DNA of 64,000 nucleotides from Xylanibacter brevis ATCC 19188. Lineage in GTDB: Bacteria > Bacteroidota > Bacteroidia > Bacteroidales > Bacteroidaceae. The notes below the pieces were generated by a model that saw nothing but the letters and a program-made list of their open reading frames with translations, had not been told where the DNA came from and searched no databases. Every line of letters begins with the position of its first letter. Positions within the stretch are counted from its first letter, which is position 1. Positions 7,821 to 16,488 of the stretch are shown piece by piece. The stretch is from assembly GCF_000621725.1 (NCBI RefSeq), contig NZ_JHXM01000021.1, positions 17,351 through 81,350 of the forward strand. The letters are read 5' to 3'. Made by a program: the position numbers and the translations under genes.

Positions 7821-9518
7821 ATGACAAAGAAACAGTTAACTCCAGATTTTATCTTCGAGTCAAGCTGGGAAGTTTGTAATAAAGTAGGCGGTATTTATAC
7901 CGTGCTTTCTACACGAGCAAATACTTTGCAGAAGACTATTCAGGATAGAATTATTTTTATAGGTCCTGATGTATGGAAAGAGAAGGAAAGTCCTTATTTC
8001 CTTGAGGATAGGAAGCTTTTTGCTGAATGGCAATGGCTGGCTAAGGATCAGGGACTTTCAGTTAGAGTGGGCCGATGGACAGTGCCCGGAGAGCCAATTG
8101 CAATATTGGTAGACTTTGCGCCTTATTTTGAAAAGAAAAACGAAATCTACGGTTGGCTATGGGAACACTATCAAGTAGACTCTCTTCATGCTTACGGTGA
8201 CTATGACGAAGCTTCTATGTTCTCTTATGCAGCTGCTTTGGTTGTAGAGAGCATGTATCATTATCTTCAAAACCACTGCGATCAGTTCCCAACGAGTCAT
8301 GTAGTCTATCATGCTAATGAATGGATGTGCGGACTTGGCGCTCTATATATTAATAATAAGGTGCCAGAGATAGGCACCATCTTTACAACTCACGCTACAA
8401 GTATCGGACGCTCAATTGCAGGTAACCAAAAGCCTTTGTATGACTATTTGTTTGCCTATAACGGCGACCAGATGGCCTATGAGCTGAATATGCAGAGCAA
8501 ACATTCGATAGAAAAGCAGACTGCACACCATGTTGACTGCTTTACTACCGTGAGTGATATTACCGCCAACGAATGTCTGGAATTGCTTGATAAGCCTGTT
8601 GACGTGGTATTACCTAATGGCTTTGACAATCGCTTTGTGCCTCGTTCCACTGCTTTCGACAAGAAACGCAAGGAAGCCCGCAAGCGCATGTTGCAGGTGG
8701 CCAATGCACTGCTTGGCGAACAATTGACAGACGACACCATCATTGTTTCTACGAGTGGTCGCTATGAGTTTCGCAACAAGGGTATCGATGTGTTTGTGGA
8801 AGCCATGAACCGCCTGTTGCGCGACCGCGATTTGAAGAAGAAAGTGCTGGCTTTTATCGAAGTACCCGGTTGGGTAGGTGAGCCTCGCAAAGATTTGCAG
8901 GAAAGATTGGCTGACCCACAAGCGCAGTACGATAGTGCCCTCGAGGTGCCTCAAGTTACCCATTGGCTTCACAACATGGGCCACGACAATGTGCTGAGCA
9001 TGATGAAGTACTACGATATGCATAATCGTCGCGAAGACAGTGTGAAGGTTGTCTTTCTGCCGTGCTATTTGGATGGGCACGACGGTGTGATGAATCTTAC
9101 ATACTATGATGTGATGTTGGGAAATGACCTCTGCATCTATCCCTCGTACTATGAGCCTTGGGGCTATACACCCCTCGAAGCCATCGCCTTCAAGGTACCC
9201 TGTATCACCACTGATCTGGCTGGGTTTGGTCTTTGGGCCAACAAAACCTTTGGTCATGATGGCGAGTTGAAAGACGGCGTGAAGGTGATACATCGCACGG
9301 ATTATAACTATTCGGAAGTAGCCGACATTATCAAAGACACTGTGGCCGATTTCTCTAATATGTCGCAAGCTGAGATTGACGCCTGTCGTAGTAATGCAGT
9401 GAAACTGTCAAAGAAGGCCTTATGGAGCAACTTTATCAAATACTATAATGTGGCCTACGACATAGCCCTGAGAAAGGCAGAAACACGTATCTCGAAAAAT
9501 AAGAATAATAATCAATAA
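7821..9518 (+). CDS. Glycogen synthase, GT3 (eukaryote-like) family
   Basis: The enzyme extends alpha-1,4-glucan chains from a nucleotide-glucose donor in the cytoplasm. The N-terminus (SSWEVCNKVGGIYTVLSTRA) carries the KVGGI donor-binding loop. Near residues 443-452 the EPWGYTPLE block gives the two catalytic-site glutamates of GT3 enzymes, which differ from the bacterial GlgA (GT5) pattern. At 565 residues it is shorter than the yeast enzyme because regulatory tails are missing. A 25-bp gap separates it from the phosphorylase gene, so synthesis and breakdown of glycogen are encoded together. Donor preference (UDP- or ADP-glucose) is not decided by sequence reading alone. Confidence 0.93.
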   Translation: MTKKQLTPDFIFESSWEVCNKVGGIYTVLSTRANTLQKTIQDRIIFIGPDVWKEKESPYFLEDRKLFAEWQWLAKDQGLSVRVGRWTVPGEPIAILVDFAPYFEKKNEIYGWLWEHYQVDSLHAYGDYDEASMFSYAAALVVESMYHYLQNHCDQFPTSHVVYHANEWMCGLGALYINNKVPEIGTIFTTHATSIGRSIAGNQKPLYDYLFAYNGDQMAYELNMQSKHSIEKQTAHHVDCFTTVSDITANECLELLDKPVDVVLPNGFDNRFVPRSTAFDKKRKEARKRMLQVANALLGEQLTDDTIIVSTSGRYEFRNKGIDVFVEAMNRLLRDRDLKKKVLAFIEVPGWVGEPRKDLQERLADPQAQYDSALEVPQVTHWLHNMGHDNVLSMMKYYDMHNRREDSVKVVFLPCYLDGHDGVMNLTYYDVMLGNDLCIYPSYYEPWGYTPLEAIAFKVPCITTDLAGFGLWANKTFGHDGELKDGVKVIHRTDYNYSEVADIIKDTVADFSNMSQAEIDACRSNAVKLSKKALWSNFIKYYNVAYDIALRKAETRISKNKNNNQ

Positions 9519-9543
9519 TTGTCAAACATAAAATTTCAAGACA

Positions 9544-12120
9544 ATGAAAATTAAAGCAGACTACACAAATGTTCCTCAATGGAAAGAACTTACCGTAAAA
9601 TCACGTCTTCCTGAGGAATTGAAATGCCTCGACGAGATTGCTCATAACTTGTGGTGGGTTTGGAATTTTGAAGCACGCGACCTGTTTCGCGACCTCGATC
9701 CTGCGCTCTACCACGATGTGAAGCATAATCCCGTTATGTTGCTTGAGCGTCTTTCTTTTGCCCGTAAGGAGGAAATTGTGAAAGACAAGGCGCTGATGAA
9801 GCGCATCAAGGACGTTTACAAACTCTATCGCGCTTATGTTGACGTAGAGCCTGATAATAATCGTCCTTCTGTTGCATATTTCTCGATGGAGTATGGAATG
9901 CACTCTGCACTCAAAATTTATTCTGGTGGTCTTGGAATGCTGGCAGGCGACTATCTGAAAGAGGCTTCTGACTCGAATGTGGATATGTGTGCCATCGGTT
10001 TCCTGTACCGTTTTGGCTACTTTACGCAGTCGCTCTCTATGGATGGACAGCAGATTGCTAACTATGAGGCACAGAACTTCTCTTCGCTGCCCATCGAACG
10101 CCAACTTGACGAGAATGGTAATCCAATGATTGTCGATGTGCCATATATGAACTATACTGTTCATGCTTACATCTGGCGTGTCAATGTGGGACGCATCAAG
10201 CTTTATCTGCTGGACACCGATAATGAACTGAACTCTGAGTTCGATCGTCCTATCACTCACTCTCTGTATGGTGGCGATTGGGAGAACCGTCTGAAGCAAG
10301 AGATTCTGCTAGGTATTGGTGGCGTGTTGACGCTGAAGAAACTGGGCATCACTAAGGATATCTACCATTGTAACGAAGGCCACGCAGCACTCTGTAACTT
10401 GCAGCGTCTGTGTGACTATATCGAGAGTGGACTGACCTTCAACCAGGCACTGGAGTTAGTTCGTGCCAGTGGTCTTTATACTGTTCATACACCTGTACCT
10501 GCTGGTCACGACTATTTCGATGAGGGTCTTTTTGGCAAGTATATGGGTGGCTACCCCCAGAAGTTGGGCATCTCTTGGGATGAGTTCATCGGTATGGGTC
10601 GCACCAACCCCGACGACCACAACGAGAAGTTCTGTATGTCAACCTTCGCTTGCAACACATGTCAGGAGGTCAACGGTGTATCAAAGTTGCACGGATGGGT
10701 ATCGCAGCAGATGTTTGCCGACATTTGGAAGGGTTATTATCCCGAAGAGAATCACGTGGGCTACGTGACTAACGGTGTGCATTTCCCAACATGGGCGGCA
10801 ACAGAGTGGCGCAAGCTTTATGCGAAGTATTTCGATGCTAACTTCATGAGCGATCAGTCAAACCAGAGTATTTGGGAGGCTATCTACAATGTGCCCGACG
10901 AAGAAATCTGGGCTACACGTATGGCGCTGAAGAACAAGCTGGTAGATTATATCAAAGAACAGTTCAGCGACACCTGGTTGCGTAATCAGGGCGATCCTTC
11001 GCGCGTACTGAGCCTTTTGGATCGTATCAATCCAAATGCACTGATTATCGGTTTCTGCCGTCGCTTCGCCACCTACAAGCGTGCTCACTTGCTCTTTACC
11101 GATCTGGATCGCCTGTCAAAGATTGTCAACGATCCTGAGCACCCCGTGCAGTTCCTCTTTGCAGGTAAGGCACACCCCGCTGATGGTGCCGGTCAGGGAC
11201 TTATCAAGCGAATCTATGAGATTTCACAGCGCCCCGAGTTCTTAGGTAAGATTATATTCCTTGAGGACTACGACTTCTTGTTGGCACGCCGCCTCGTTTC
11301 TGGCGTAGATATCTGGATGAACACACCAACACGTCCACTCGAAGCCAGTGGTACATCGGGCGAGAAAGCTGAAATGAACGGTGTAGTTAACCTCAGTGTC
11401 AAAGACGGCTGGTGGCTTGAAGGTTATCGCGAAGGTGCAGGATGGGCTCTCACAGAGAAACGTACCTATCAGAATCAGGGCTATCAGGACCAGCTCGATG
11501 CAGCAACCATCTATTCGCTGCTCGAGAATGAGATTATACCTCTCTACTACGCTAAGGACAAGAAAGGCATATCTAAGGGCTGGATCAAGGTGGTTAAGAA
11601 CTCTATCGCACAGATCGCGCCTCACTACACCATGAAGCGTCAGCTCGACGACTACTATGACAAGTTCTACGTGAAAGAGGCACTGCGCTTCAAGCAGATT
11701 TCTAAAAATAATAATCAATTGGCCAAGGAAATCGCGCTCTGGAAGGAAACAGTAGCTGAGCGTTGGGACAGCATCAATGCCGTATCCGTGGAGTGGGATA
11801 TACCTTCAACCGGTTTGGAAACTGGACAGAAGTACACCCTCCGTTATGTCATCGACGAACAGGGACTCGATGATGCTGTGGCACTAGAGAAGGTCAACGT
11901 CTATACTGACAAGGATGGCGAAGAGCATGTCTATTCTATCGAACCACTGAAGATGGTGCGCCGTGAGGGCAATAACTTTATTTTCGAAGCTACGCTGGCC
12001 CCCCAGCAGGCTGGTGAATACAAGAGTGCTGTGCGTATGTACCCAAAGAATAACAATTTGCCTCACCGTCAGGACTTCTGTTATGTGAAGTGGCTCGAAT
12101 TGCCTCAGAATGTGAGATAA
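9544..12120 (+). CDS. glgP: Alpha-glucan phosphorylase (GT35)
   Basis: The 858-residue protein releases glucose-1-phosphate from alpha-glucans. It has an N-terminal DUF3417-like region (about residues 10-120), then a phosphorylase core beginning at [20 protein letters not shown]. The pyridoxal-phosphate lysine lies in [12 protein letters not shown] near residue 607. A C-terminal beta-rich extension of about 130 residues follows the core. This is the short 'alpha-glucan family phosphorylase' type, distinct from the classical GlgP/MalP branch. It is co-transcribed with the GT3 synthase and ends before a strong bidirectional terminator. Confidence 0.93.
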   Translation: MKIKADYTNVPQWKELTVKSRLPEELKCLDEIAHNLWWVWNFEARDLFRDLDPALYHDVKHNPVMLLERLSFARKEEIVKDKALMKRIKDVYKLYRAYVDVEPDNNRPSVAYFSMEYGMHSALKIYSGGLGMLAGDYLKEASDSNVDMCAIGFLYRFGYFTQSLSMDGQQIANYEAQNFSSLPIERQLDENGNPMIVDVPYMNYTVHAYIWRVNVGRIKLYLLDTDNELNSEFDRPITHSLYGGDWENRLKQEILLGIGGVLTLKKLGITKDIYHCNEGHAALCNLQRLCDYIESGLTFNQALELVRASGLYTVHTPVPAGHDYFDEGLFGKYMGGYPQKLGISWDEFIGMGRTNPDDHNEKFCMSTFACNTCQEVNGVSKLHGWVSQQMFADIWKGYYPEENHVGYVTNGVHFPTWAATEWRKLYAKYFDANFMSDQSNQSIWEAIYNVPDEEIWATRMALKNKLVDYIKEQFSDTWLRNQGDPSRVLSLLDRINPNALIIGFCRRFATYKRAHLLFTDLDRLSKIVNDPEHPVQFLFAGKAHPADGAGQGLIKRIYEISQRPEFLGKIIFLEDYDFLLARRLVSGVDIWMNTPTRPLEASGTSGEKAEMNGVVNLSVKDGWWLEGYREGAGWALTEKRTYQNQGYQDQLDAATIYSLLENEIIPLYYAKDKKGISKGWIKVVKNSIAQIAPHYTMKRQLDDYYDKFYVKEALRFKQISKNNNQLAKEIALWKETVAERWDSINAVSVEWDIPSTGLETGQKYTLRYVIDEQGLDDAVALEKVNVYTDKDGEEHVYSIEPLKMVRREGNNFIFEATLAPQQAGEYKSAVRMYPKNNNLPHRQDFCYVKWLELPQNVR

Positions 12121-12153
12121 ATTAGATTCTTGAGGATATAATATTAAAACATA

Positions 12154-12191
12154 AAAAAGGCCTTCCAAGGAAACTATTGGAAGGCCTTTTT
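12154..12191. terminator. Bidirectional rho-independent terminator
   Basis: A 15-bp perfect stem (AAAAAGGCCTTCCAA pairing with its complement across an 8-nt loop) has an A-run on one side and a T-run on the other. It can end the glycogen operon on the plus strand and the small membrane protein transcript on the minus strand. Confidence 0.93.
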
Positions 12192-12350
12192 CTCTTGCCA
12201 AACATGCCAGACGACACCACTTACAATCATTACAAGGGGGATTAATAGCAGCCAATTGAGGAAAGTTAGGCGTGTTATTTGAAGAACCACCATCAGTACT
12301 ATTCCTACAAAAATCAGCGCTATTCCGGCGTTTTTTCTAAGCTTATTCAT
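12174..12350 (-). CDS. Hidden 58-residue membrane protein
   Basis: A complete frame runs from the ATG at 12350 to TAG at 12174-12176 and is too short for most gene finders. It starts MNKLRKNAGIALIFVGIVL, has two hydrophobic segments (about residues 9-24 and 31-46) separated by QITRLTFLN, and ends WHVWQEKKAFQ. A -7 box (TAATTTTG) lies 22 bp upstream, and its last codons lie inside the terminator hairpin. The basic N-terminus and two-helix hairpin suggest an inner-membrane microprotein. Function is unknown. The promoter, clean hydrophobicity and terminator make it likely real. Confidence 0.7.
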   Translation of the reverse strand: MNKLRKNAGIALIFVGIVLMVVLQITRLTFLNWLLLIPLVMIVSGVVWHVWQEKKAFQ

Positions 12351-12372
12351 TATAAATCGTTAAAAATCAGTG

Positions 12373-12380
12373 CAAAATTA
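12373..12380 (-). promoter_or_regulatory. -7 box for the 58-residue membrane protein
   Basis: TAATTTTG on the minus strand, 22 bp before the ATG at 12350; it is divergent from the rpsF promoter. No clear -33 element is seen. Confidence 0.5.
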
Positions 12381-12423
12381 CAAAATAATTACTATTAAAG
12401 ACATGTAATTAGAAAAAAAAGTG

Positions 12424-12431
12424 TACCTTTG
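12424..12431 (+). promoter_or_regulatory. -7 box of the rpsF-rpsR-rplI operon
   Basis: TACCTTTG, 47 bp before the rpsF ATG. The 47-bp leader is A+T-rich. No clear -33 TTTG is present at the usual spacing. Confidence 0.65.
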
Positions 12432-12478
12432 CACCGCAATTTGCAAAAATAACATTTATAAACAATTAAAAACGTATT

Positions 12479-12826
12479 ATGAATCAGTACGAAACCGTTT
12501 TCATTTTAACTCCCGTTTTGTCTGACGATCAGACAAAGGAAACGGTCGCTAAGTTCAAGAAGATCCTCGCAGATAATGGTGCAGAGATCGTGAGCGAAGA
12601 GGCTTGGGGTTTGAAGAAGCTGGCTTATCAGATTGAGAAGAAGAACTCAGGATTCTATTTCCTCATCGAGTTCAAGGCTGAACCAGCAGTTATTAAGACG
12701 CTTGAGACTGCCTATCGTCGAGACGAGAAGGTAATCCGTTTCCAAACAGTGAAGCTTGAGAAGTATGCTGTTGAGTATGCAGAGAAGCGTCGTAAGAAGT
12801 ATGCAACTAAATCAGAGGAGGCTTAA
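12479..12826 (+). CDS. rpsF: 30S ribosomal protein S6
   Basis: The 115-residue protein begins [18 protein letters not shown], the ferredoxin-like S6 fold, with the conserved [17 protein letters not shown] strand. S6 binds with S18 to the platform of the small subunit. It is the first gene of the conserved rpsF-rpsR-rplI operon, 3 bp from rpsR. Confidence 0.98.
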   Translation: MNQYETVFILTPVLSDDQTKETVAKFKKILADNGAEIVSEEAWGLKKLAYQIEKKNSGFYFLIEFKAEPAVIKTLETAYRRDEKVIRFQTVKLEKYAVEYAEKRRKKYATKSEEA

Positions 12827-12829
12827 ACT

Positions 12830-13096
12830 ATGGCAGAACAGAGTGAAATTCGTTATTTGACTGCTCCTTCTATTGACACCAAGAAGAAGAAGTATTGCCG
12901 TTTCAAGAAGAGCGGTATCAAGTATATCGACTACAAAGATCCCGAGTTCCTGAAGAAGTTCTTGAACGAGCAGGGTAAGATTCTGCCCCGTCGCATCACC
13001 GATACTTCACTGAAGTATCAGCGTCGTGTGGCTCAGGCCGTTAAGCGTGCACGTCAGATTGCACTGCTGCCTTACGTAACCGATTTGATGAAATAA
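12830..13096 (+). CDS. rpsR: 30S ribosomal protein S18
   Basis: The 88-residue protein has the S18 core with [28 protein letters not shown] and the basic end [11 protein letters not shown]. It forms a dimer with S6 on the 30S platform. It lacks the zinc-binding cysteine cluster that some S18 copies have. It lies between rpsF and rplI. Confidence 0.98.
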   Translation: MAEQSEIRYLTAPSIDTKKKKYCRFKKSGIKYIDYKDPEFLKKFLNEQGKILPRRITDTSLKYQRRVAQAVKRARQIALLPYVTDLMK

Positions 13097-13114
13097 ACAA
13101 AGGAGGACGCAAGA

Positions 13115-13678
13115 ATGGAAATTATACTGAAAGAAGATATTATCGGTCTGGGATTTAAGAACGATATCGTAAATGTAAAGTCTGGCTATGGACGTAACTA
13201 CCTCATCCCCCAGGGAAAGGGTGTTATTGCTTCTCCTTCTGCTAAGAAGATTTTGGCAGAGAACCTGAAGCAGCAGGCTCACAAAATTGCTGCCCAGAAG
13301 GCTGCTGCCGAGGAGCGTGGCAATGCCATTAAGGATGTTACACTGACTATTGCTGCTAAGGTAAGTGCTACCGGTCAGCTCTATGGTTCAGTGACTGCCA
13401 ACATGGTAGCCGACGAGCTGCAGAAGTTGGGTCACGACATCGACCGCAAGATTATCACCATGCGTGATATCAAGAAGGTTGGTGAGTACGTTGCTCTTGT
13501 ACACTTCCACAAGGAGGTTATCGTTGAGGTACCTGTTATTGTGGTAGCTGAGAATGCTGAGGAGTTGAAGGCAGAGAAAGAGGCCATGAAGGCTGCTACC
13601 AAGCCAGCTGTAGCTGAGGAGGTTGCTACAGAAGAGGCTACTGCTGCCGAAGAGGTAGAGGAACCCGCTGCTGAGTAA
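13115..13678 (+). CDS. rplI: 50S ribosomal protein L9
   Basis: The N-terminal rRNA-binding domain is recognisable from MEIILKEDIIGLGFKNDIV and GYGRNYLIPQGKG (residues about 24-36), followed by the connecting helix and C-terminal domain. The protein is 187 residues, longer than the usual 149, because of an acidic Ala/Glu-rich tail from about residue 150. Such tails occur in Bacteroidota L9. An AGGAGG-like sequence just upstream could serve as a ribosome binding site. A terminator follows at 13716. Confidence 0.97.
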   Translation: MEIILKEDIIGLGFKNDIVNVKSGYGRNYLIPQGKGVIASPSAKKILAENLKQQAHKIAAQKAAAEERGNAIKDVTLTIAAKVSATGQLYGSVTANMVADELQKLGHDIDRKIITMRDIKKVGEYVALVHFHKEVIVEVPVIVVAENAEELKAEKEAMKAATKPAVAEEVATEEATAAEEVEEPAAE

Positions 13679-13715
13679 ATCCGCTGTAAAGCAATATCAT
13701 TGATATTATAACGGG

Positions 13716-13752
13716 AATCCCGATCATCATTTGATGGTCGGGATTTATTTTT
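13716..13752 (+). terminator. Terminator of the rpsF-rpsR-rplI operon
   Basis: A 14-bp stem (AATCCCGATCATCA pairing with TGATGGTCGGGATT, one G-U pair) is followed by TATTTTTAT. Confidence 0.9.
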
Positions 13753-13761
13753 ATACACAAT

Positions 13762-15809
13762 TTGAATAACTACTTCGTATTCATGATGCAGTATTATTAC
13801 TGTGATTTTACTACTATCCGAACAGTGTGTGAAATCGGATACACAGAGGAGGGCTACTATGAAGAAGGCTTATTGCCTGAAAACATGAAGTCGTGGTTAC
13901 AAATGGTTGCCGATTGCATCACATCGCTTGGAGAAAAAGATGTCACCACAACGCACAGTTATCAAAAATCTAAAACTGCACGAGCTGCAGCGGCTACAGT
14001 GGTTATCCCGCCTCTGTTGTCGAGCACTTGGAATCGGGGTACACCGTATTGGGACAACTGTCCTTTTCGTGACGGGCAGCGTTGCTACACTGGGTGTACT
14101 GCAACCGCCTTTGCCCAGGTAATGTATTACTATCGTTGGCCAGAGGGAGCTACGACATCGGTGCCAGGCTATTCTGATCAGAACTCTACTATGGACGCCC
14201 CGTGTTGATAGAGGGCTATTCAGATGTAAACTGGGGCGGTGGACATGCATTTGTCTGCGATGGCTATCGTGATGATGGTTGTTTCCACATCAACTGGGGT
14301 TGGGGTGTATGGTGCGACGGCTACTTTAGTCTCGACGTACTGAACCCCGACGATCATAGTGGCATGGGTGCAGCGCCTGGTGGCAATGGCTACTACTGGC
14401 ACGAAGGTGCCGTGATGAATGTGCGACGACCAGACGGTATTGGTGGTGGCACCAACTCTGGCAGCGAACCTGTAGCAACCTTTTATCAGGACATCAACTA
14501 TGGTGGTTATGCAGTTCAGCTAAACGAGGGTACATATACACAGTCGCAATTGGAAGCACGTGGTATCCGAAATAACGATATCACATCGCTGAAGGTTACA
14601 GACGGATTTAAGGTTACCGTGTTCGATAGCTCATCTTTCACCGGTGATAGTAAGACGATAACCGCTGATTGTAATTGGATTGGCAGTGATTGGAATGACC
14701 GTGCCAGCTCGATTAGGATTGAGCCTAATGGTGTGAGCGGTCTTGGCGGCATTCACAAACTAAAAAACTGCCATAGTGGTAAGTTTATGGATCTGGACGG
14801 CAATAGCACCAACAACGGAACAGCTATTGTACAATGGGATGACGAAGGTTCTGAACTCTACCAGCAGTGGCGTTTCAATGAGGTAGAAGCGGGCGTTTAC
14901 ACTATTCAAAGCGCAGCTACTGCAAACCGTGGATTGGACATCATCAACCGCGGAACGTCTAACGGTACTCAGGTTATTCTCTACGACTACTTGAATGGGG
15001 CACATCAGCAGTTCATCGTCGTGGACAAGGGCAATGGTTGGTATCAACTGGTGGCACGTAATTGCGGACGAGTGATTGAGATGCCAAATGCCAGCATTAC
15101 ATCGGGTGCGCATGTGCAGATTTGGGACAACCACAACCAAGCCTGCTCATGGTGGCAGTTGGCTGTTGCTTACACTACGGCAGATCTGACTGACCTCGGC
15201 GGTTCGTGCGAAGTGTCGCACACGGCTGTAAATGCAAACGAATCGGCCACAAAGTTGTTTGATAACAATTCGAATACAAAGTATTGTGCCTTTATCGGTT
15301 CTGCAGATGAGGTGTCGATAATATTCCACGCCACACGTAGTGCGCGACTGACCAGCTACACAATTACATCGGCCAACGACTTTGAGAGTCGTGACCCAAA
15401 GTCTGGGCGACTTGAGGGTTCTGTGGATGGCATTACTTGGGAAACCATCGATGAACGGAGTAATGAAATGTTCACGGCGCGTTTCCAGAAAAAAAGCTAT
15501 GGTATCAATCCCTCGCGTGAATATGCCCACTATCGTTTGGTGGTCACTGCACGCCGAGATTTGCAATCCACGGTTTTTCAGATTGCAGAACTTGAGTATT
15601 ACGGATTGGTTGCTCAAGGACAGCTTACAGTTGCCAATGCTCCGGTTTTTAGTATAGCTAATCTCACCCCTGAAGTAAGTACGGCTGAGAAATCTTTCGA
15701 CATCTTCACTGTGGATGGTAAGCTCGTGAAGCACTCTGCTAAAAATCTGGAAGGATTGCGTAAGGGTGTGTACGTGGTCAATCGAAAAAAGGTGATAATT
15801 GGAAAATAA
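13762..15809 (+). pseudogene. Broken multidomain C10 (streptopain-like) cysteine protease with crystallin, ricin-like and discoidin-like domains
   Basis: Two frames cover one ancestral gene. The first (13762-14208) holds the end of a propeptide-like region (YTEEGYYEEGLLPENMKSWL) and the active-site Cys block CYTGCTATAFAQVMYYYRWP. The second (about 14178-15809, reading ELYYGRPVLIEG before 14202) has the His block WGGGHAFVCDGY and HINWGWG. Cys (14095) and His (14244) codons are only 149 nt apart, against roughly 150 residues in streptopain, so about 100 codons are gone and the frame is shifted. No signal peptide or promoter is left after the rplI terminator. The C-terminal half is intact: a beta/gamma-crystallin-like module, a ricin-type lectin repeat, an F5/8-like domain and a sorting-signal-like end (GVYVVNRKKVIIGK). 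Confidence 0.85.
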
Positions 15810-15810
15810 A

Positions 15811-15850
15811 TAAAAGTAGAGGAGAACCTTGTGTTCTTCTCTACTTTTAT
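15811..15850 (+). terminator. Terminator after the protease remnant
   Basis: A 16-bp stem (AAAAGTAGAGGAGAAC against GTTCTTCTCTACTTTT, one G-U pair, CTTGT loop) followed by ATTTC. Its survival downstream of a pseudogene fits recent decay. Confidence 0.88.
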
Positions 15851-15887
15851 TTCGTTGTATTCAATTGTTTCTATAACTATAAAATAA

Positions 15888-15924
15888 TAACAGGTCACTG
15901 GAAAATTCCAATGACCTGTTTTTC
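15888..15924. terminator. Terminator of the small lipoprotein gene
   Basis: The stem AACAGGTCA/TGACCTGTT is extended by TGGAA/TTCCA with one bulged base. A T-run follows on the plus side and a T-rich tract on the minus side, so it can end the minus-strand lipoprotein transcript and back up the previous terminator. Confidence 0.8.
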
Positions 15925-15944
15925 TACTCTTTAGGTTCGTTGAA

Positions 15945-16211
15945 TTACTCAGCAACCTCTTCAGCGGGAGCCTCAGCAGCCTCCTCAACGGGAGCAGCCT
16001 TAGCAGCAACGATAGAGTCAAGAGCAACCTGGAACAGAGAGTCCTTCACCAGTGAGTCAGCGTCAGCAACGAGAGCCTCAGCAGCAGCTGAATCCTCAGC
16101 AGTAGCAACAACTTCCTCAACTACAGCCTCTACTTCCTCAGCGGGCTTCTTGGTCTCACCACAAGCTGCAACGAGAGCAGCAGCAACGAACATAAATGCG
16201 ATCTTTTTCAT
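15945..16211 (-). CDS. Tiny Ala/Glu/Val-rich lipoprotein
   Basis: The 88-residue protein has a lipoprotein signal peptide, MKKIAFMFVAAALVAAC, with the lipobox Cys at residue 17. The remaining 71 residues are almost entirely Ala, Glu, Val, Asp and Ser with no tryptophan or tyrosine, suggesting an extended or helical acidic chain anchored to the membrane. It has its own -7 box with a 53-bp leader and its own terminator, so it is a single-gene unit, and the codons look highly biased (GCA/GCC/GAG/GTA). Similar small acidic lipoproteins occur in Bacteroidota. Function is unknown. Confidence 0.85.
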   Translation of the reverse strand: MKKIAFMFVAAALVAACGETKKPAEEVEAVVEEVVATAEDSAAAEALVADADSLVKDSLFQVALDSIVAAKAAPVEEAAEAPAEEVAE

Positions 16212-16264
16212 TTCTTTTTTGCTTTTTAAATCTGTAAAACAATCATTTGTTTATTAAAACGATG

Positions 16265-16272
16265 CAAAGGTA
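16265..16272 (-). promoter_or_regulatory. -7 box of the small lipoprotein gene
   Basis: TACCTTTG on the minus strand, 53 bp before the ATG at 16211. No clear -33 TTTG at the expected distance. Confidence 0.6.
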
Positions 16273-16440
16273 TACATTTTTTCAATACGACGTTGCTTTT
16301 TTTTTGATTTTTTTTAGGGTGTTTCTGTAACTTTTTTGCAAAGCGCTGAAAAACAATTAATTACGAAATGTTAAAAAACGTATATTTTGACACTTAATAC
16401 TAATAACACTGAAAAACATCGCATTTTCGATAATTTTTAG

Positions 16441-16448
16441 TACCTTTG
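16441..16448 (+). promoter_or_regulatory. -7 box of the mtaB operon
   Basis: TACCTTTG, 40 bp before the mtaB ATG at 16489. The 168-bp gap between this box and the divergent one at 16265 is A+T-rich and I see no other feature in it. Confidence 0.65.
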
Positions 16449-16488
16449 CATTTAAATAAAAAAAATGAGATAGAATATATTTTTTCGT

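Noticed and set aside
8610..9368. 252-residue minus-strand frame inside glycogen synthase
   Set aside because: Antisense shadow; the His/Val-rich translation lacks any domain.
15940..16257. 105-residue Ala/Ser/Thr-rich plus-strand frame
   Set aside because: It is the mirror of the low-complexity lipoprotein gene, which has a proper lipobox, promoter and terminator.
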